Source of the DNA: a bacterium
GTDB taxonomy: Bacteria; AUK180; JAQVHJ01
NCBI GenBank assembly: GCA_028696285.1
Contig: JAQVHJ010000071.1
Coordinates: 1-9,084, forward strand
Length of the DNA stretch: 9,084 nucleotides
Direction: 5' to 3'
Both the position numbers and the translations under genes were made by a program. A model generated the notes under the pieces. That model was given only the letters and a program-made list of their open reading frames with translations, did no database searches and had not been told where the DNA came from. Below, piece by piece: positions 7,501-9,084 of this stretch. Position 1 is the first letter of the stretch. Each line of letters starts with the position of its first letter.

Positions 7501-8562
7501 TGTCAATATCTTTCCTGGTGATGCAATCTGCATTATCCTTGAAGCAAGGTTTATTTCTGCTCCGAGAACTGAATATTCAGAGATAACTTTATTCCCGAGG
7601 AATCCGGCAAACACTACCCCGGAGGTAATACCGAACTGTAAATTTAACCTTCCTTTGAAGGTTTTATTGATGCTTTCAGAAAATTTTACTGCGCGTTCTT
7701 CAGGTTTTTCAATCCCTTTCGGAGCTCCGAAGATTATTAAAACATGACTGCCCTTATCTCCAAAAATCACTTTATGGAAATATCCCCCGAATTTACGGGA
7801 TGTTTTCATTATTTCCTTGAGAAATGAATCGGTGTGTCTTCCATCTTTAAATGAAATAAAAACAGTCTGAACATTTCTGAACTCACCACGATCTTTTAAA
7901 TCTAAAATTTCCTTCGGAATAAATGCTGTAATTGTTTTCTTCTGAATTTCTTTAAATCTGCTCGGATTATCTTTTCTCTTTATCTTCTCTCTTAGAATGA
8001 AATAATCATTCTTTGTTATATTATCTTTCAATCTTGTTTTAAGTATCGGAAGGATATTTTTGTGGATTATAATTTCACCGGGGTTTGAATAATTCTCCAA
8101 ATCTGCAGACAAATCAATTGCGTTTCCCTTAAAATAATAAAAAGGCCTGTCACCGGTTTTAATTATCCGCCATTCGTAATCTCCAAATGCAATTCCAATC
8201 CCGGCAGATAATCTGAAATTCCCGAACTTTGTTCTAATTGATAATTTTTTAATATTTGAAATAATCCCAAGGGCAGCTGAAACAGCGTTATCCGGATCAT
8301 CGAATATAGCAGTAAATGCATCACCGGCAAATGAAATTACTTTTCCTCTTTTATTATACACCTTATCTATTGCAGGGGAGAAAATTTTATTGATTATTTC
8401 GGAAAGTATCTCCGCGCCTTCTGTTCCTTTTGAAATCAGTGTCTCTGTAATTGATGTGAATCCAACGATATCTGCAAAAACTGCGGTACCCTTCTCTTTC
8501 CCGGAAAACCTCCCTTTCTCAAAGCCATCAGCAATAATCTCAGGAAGAAGGTTGCCGTACAT
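4537..8562 (-). CDS. Large adenylyl cyclase-like regulator: two class III cyclase domains, STAND/AAA ATPase, TPR repeats
   Basis: This 1341-residue protein has the domain order of soluble adenylyl cyclase (ADCY10-like). Cyclase domain C1 (about 25-180) has metal ligands D31 (FADIVGFTS) and D81 (SFAGDAFTA), but no Asn/Arg pair in its FYYFKGNAIDLSAD region. C2 (about 228-390) lacks the metal pair but has K264 (substrate-recognition position), N338 and R342 in SVLGAEINLASRI, so one composite C1-C2 active site is expected. Ser77 replaces the Lys that in human sAC contributes to bicarbonate binding, by my recalled alignment. An ATPase follows, with FFGREKEL (403-410), Walker A GPAGIGKST (430-438), Walker B VLVDIEDIH (562-570), EGNPFF (653-658) and FKHALIREAVY (758-768), all typical of STAND/MalT-like ATPases. 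About twelve TPR-like units of roughly 40 residues run from about 800 to 1280. AGGAG lies 4 nt before the ATG. The protein is cytoplasmic, with no membrane segment. Cyclization of ATP to cAMP is likely but unproven. The hydrolase gene overlaps its 3' end. Confidence 0.93.
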   Translation of the reverse strand: MYGNLLPEIIADGFEKGRFSGKEKGTAVFADIVGFTSITETLISKGTEGAEILSEIINKIFSPAIDKVYNKRGKVISFAGDAFTAIFDDPDNAVSAALGIISNIKKLSIRTKFGNFRLSAGIGIAFGDYEWRIIKTGDRPFYYFKGNAIDLSADLENYSNPGEIIIHKNILPILKTRLKDNITKNDYFILREKIKRKDNPSRFKEIQKKTITAFIPKEILDLKDRGEFRNVQTVFISFKDGRHTDSFLKEIMKTSRKFGGYFHKVIFGDKGSHVLIIFGAPKGIEKPEERAVKFSESINKTFKGRLNLQFGITSGVVFAGFLGNKVISEYSVLGAEINLASRIMQIASPGKILTDAAIYNSLKSSAEFSQYGKFQIKGFQKKIPVYEYSRWSLQKKDFERSNFFGREKELSQAKNYLKETDKLRILYIDGPAGIGKSTFAQKIKGSLGEDKYIYLKMDCEGIVKEPLNPFKNMLKEYFKQTEENSDLKNRKNFNLIFNNMIRKYSFKDSIQEKDLFFKILSDLAGLDLRNNFYDKLDPKAKFDNLLLALEIFFSIQLKINPVLVDIEDIHNIDFESTRVLKILARTFHEQNIKFICSSRTSDDGKPFRLELEQDSVSVNLGALDTDSISEIIQGILDYPVSRDLFKEITQRSEGNPFFIEQITRYLKESDNIILKDDVFYSKTKTFRIPRTVHSIIISRVDRLESDLKEVVKTASVFGKEILIPVLKRITQSRNLDYFLKKGLDESIWEVLSELVYIFKHALIREAVYEMQLKKTLRKLHLIAAETIEDVYRKKIESKYAELVYHYENAGNQEKTVFYLKRLAEQEKLNFQNIKAIEDYTKLLDYKLTPIIRCEILINLGLIYTMTGEIGKAEKNLKKAIVLSKENKHPLLHSRALNKYTELLIVQGKYVKVFRFAEQSLISSKNSGSFQEQGDALLYLANASRRLGDLNRFQQYTNQLLELSKKTKYQLGLANAFGNLAIYFKYMNENKKSLKFMKEAVKIYRQIKNHRNLIVALGNLGIIYKSLEKFKEALRCFQENIKLCTKIGDLINSYFSYSNMGDYFADKSSYEKAFNYYSCARQIAERTGNKRLIAEVLNNLSCIKNSMMEYREAIDMALVNIKLNKEIKNESALCFSFGNICENYFFAGDRKMSKYYLDLHKTYCHKLPELGDICRNYFLYSLHEVEKGNINKAIEYINSAINECIMIKYYNPLSRYYYSLAFLQLQKGLFKEANKSIIELNRYKKYSSNKEIYSLTKILKNIIFYSQGNKQTINELKNNFKSFESMKEKAFILYWIWWIRGDSRYLKYPVKSYSLYFNEFPDPGFQKQIKLFEKECEKKWKR

Positions 8563-8635
8563 CTTTCTCCTGTTTAATGTTTTATATAAAATTTAAGACC
8601 TAATAAAATTAATCTTTATACACAACAACTTTATT
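8563..8635 (-). promoter_or_regulatory. Upstream region of the large cyclase gene with possible promoter
   Basis: The stretch just before the cyclase ATG is AT-rich and has a good ribosome binding site (AGGAG, 4 nt before the start). Possible promoter elements are TTGTTG near 8622-8627, followed 17 bp later by TATTAG, or the TATATA near 8583-8588 as a -10 box with no good -35. None is convincing. A promoter here is expected, because a repeat-filled gap of about 300 bp separates the cyclase from the preceding gene. Confidence 0.3.
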
Positions 8636-8666
8636 CGTCATTGCGAGCCGTAGGCGAAGCAATCTC
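8636..8666 (+). repeat. REP-like palindromic repeat, copy 1
   Basis: The sequence runs from CGTCATTGCGAG to GAAGCAATCTC. The family seen widely in bacterial intergenic DNA has the form 'cattgcgagg...gaagcaatctc', with a half-symmetric core in which ATTGCGAG faces GAAGCAAT. It shares the 17-base lead TTATTCGTCATTGCGAG with copy 3. Confidence 0.8.
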
Positions 8667-8675
8667 AGATTGCTG

Positions 8676-8756
8676 CTGTCATTGCGAGGCGGAGGCGAAG
8701 CAATCTCTCTTTTAAATTGAGATCGCCGCGGTCACTGCATTCCCTCGCGATGACAG
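8676..8756 (+). repeat. REP-like palindromic repeat, copy 2 with an inverted partner forming a long hairpin
   Basis: The forward copy (8678-8707) is followed by a diverged inverted copy (about 8719-8756). CTGTCATTGCGAGG at 8676-8689 pairs with CCTCGCGATGACAG at 8743-8756 with one mismatch. The inner GCAATCTC and GAGATCGC also pair with one mismatch. Together they can fold into an extended hairpin of about 80 nt in RNA or single-stranded DNA. It could also act as a transcription terminator or mRNA-stabilising structure between the amidohydrolase and cyclase genes, although no run of T residues follows. Confidence 0.75.
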
Positions 8757-8786
8757 AATAATATCTGCAAATCAAATTACGTTATT

Positions 8787-8825
8787 CGTCATTGCGAGGC
8801 GGCTGCAAGCCAACGAAGCAATCTC
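8787..8825 (+). repeat. REP-like palindromic repeat, copy 3
   Basis: CGTCATTGCGAGG begins the copy and CGAAGCAATCTC ends it. The centre differs from copies 1 and 2 by a GCTGCAAGCCAA insert of about eight extra bases. This variation in the centre with conserved ends is usual for dispersed REP-like elements. Confidence 0.75.
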
Positions 8826-8827
8826 AA

Positions 8828-8869
8828 CCGTTTACCGTTCACCGTTTACCGTTCACCATTAACCGTTTA
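8828..8869 (+). repeat. Heptamer tandem repeat (CCGTTTA/CCGTTCA), six units
   Basis: Six 7-bp units follow each other: CCGTTTA, CCGTTCA, CCGTTTA, CCGTTCA, CCATTAA and CCGTTTA. The first four make a 14-bp unit present twice without change. The last unit (8863-8869) contains the stop codon of the amidohydrolase gene on the other strand. The tract directly abuts REP-like copy 3. Confidence 0.85.
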
Positions 8870-9084
8870 TATTCTTTTCCAGAGATTCTTCGCTAACTCG
8901 TTGCTCTTCCGGTAGATCTCTTCCGGATCCAGTTTCAATTTCAATTTATAATCTTCCATTAAGATCTTACCGTTGCAGATAGTTGTACTTGTTTGTGAAT
9001 TAGTTATCCCGAATAGAAAATGTCCTATCAAGTTATCTGCTGCTATTGGAGTTGGCGGGATATAATCCTTAATTATCAAATCAC
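8867..9084 (-). CDS. ssnA: Amidohydrolase, SsnA-type, C-terminal fragment
   Basis: An open frame enters from the window edge and ends with TAA at 8869-8867, so only about 72 C-terminal residues are visible and the start lies outside. The visible protein reads DLIIKDYIPPTPIAADN, then LIGHFLFG, then a CNGKILMEDYKL segment. The DYxPPTP motif, the GHxxFG motif and the final 'NGK-hydrophobic-M' strand match, as I recall it, the C-terminal beta-sandwich end of SsnA-type putative aminohydrolases within the metal-dependent amidohydrolase superfamily (relatives of chlorohydrolases and cytosine/guanine deaminases). The metal ligands are not in the window, so activity cannot be judged. The gene runs in the same direction as the cyclase but is separated from it by a repeat-filled gap of about 300 bp, so joint transcription is uncertain. 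Confidence 0.72.
   Translation of the reverse strand, partial: DLIIKDYIPPTPIAADNLIGHFLFGITNSQTSTTICNGKILMEDYKLKLKLDPEEIYRKSNELAKNLWKRI

Noticed and set aside
7323..7586. 87-residue plus-strand frame antisense to the cyclase C2 and ATPase junction
   Set aside because: It lies wholly opposite a strongly conserved coding region and shows no recognisable domain. The other plus-strand frames were rejected for the same reason.
8636..8869. CRISPR array
   Set aside because: Repeat copies are irregularly spaced, differ in their centres and include an inverted copy; the heptamers are contiguous without spacers. No cas gene is in the window.

Overview
The window is AT-rich and all six recognisable genes, two of them cut by the window edges, are on the minus strand. 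Strong Shine-Dalgarno sequences, a perfect sigma70-type promoter and a secreted barrel-like protein ending in phenylalanine point to a diderm bacterium. The large cyclase-ATPase-TPR regulator and dispersed palindromes of the 'cattgcgagg...gaagcaatctc' kind suggest an uncultured or environmental lineage. The phylum cannot be fixed from this sequence alone.

Layout in the direction of transcription, from high to low coordinates: (1) the C-terminal end of an amidohydrolase of SsnA type (8867-9084, cut by the window edge); (2) a roughly 300 bp intergenic stretch with a heptamer tandem repeat and three REP-like palindromic repeat copies; (3) a 1341-residue protein with two class III cyclase domains, a STAND/AAA-like ATPase and about a dozen TPRs (8562-4537), overlapping by 13 nt with (4) an alpha/beta hydrolase (4549-3764); (5) a roughly 460 bp non-coding element with near-perfect inverted ends (about 3312-3770), resembling a MITE or RAYT/IS200-associated non-autonomous element, one end of which supplies the stop codon of the hydrolase; (6) a perfect-consensus promoter with a palindrome over its -10 box (3264-3308); (7) a tightly packed three-gene unit: a polytopic membrane protein with a periplasmic-type C-terminal region (3251-1470), a secreted beta-barrel-like protein (1459-602), and the N-terminal 192 codons of a second cyclase (578-1, cut by the window edge).

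The two cyclases are paralogues. Their N-termini align without a gap through residue 81, with metal-binding aspartates D31 and D81 at identical positions. In the complete one, the first cyclase domain keeps the metal aspartates but lacks the catalytic Asn/Arg pair, while the second domain keeps Asn338 and Arg342. That is the complementary pseudo-heterodimer arrangement of soluble adenylyl cyclase (ADCY10). The likely theme is cAMP (or other cyclic nucleotide) signalling with two related large sensors, one beside a hydrolase and the other in an envelope-protein operon. The biochemical link to the envelope genes is inference. The most notable non-coding items are the inverted-repeat element and the palindromic promoter immediately beside it.
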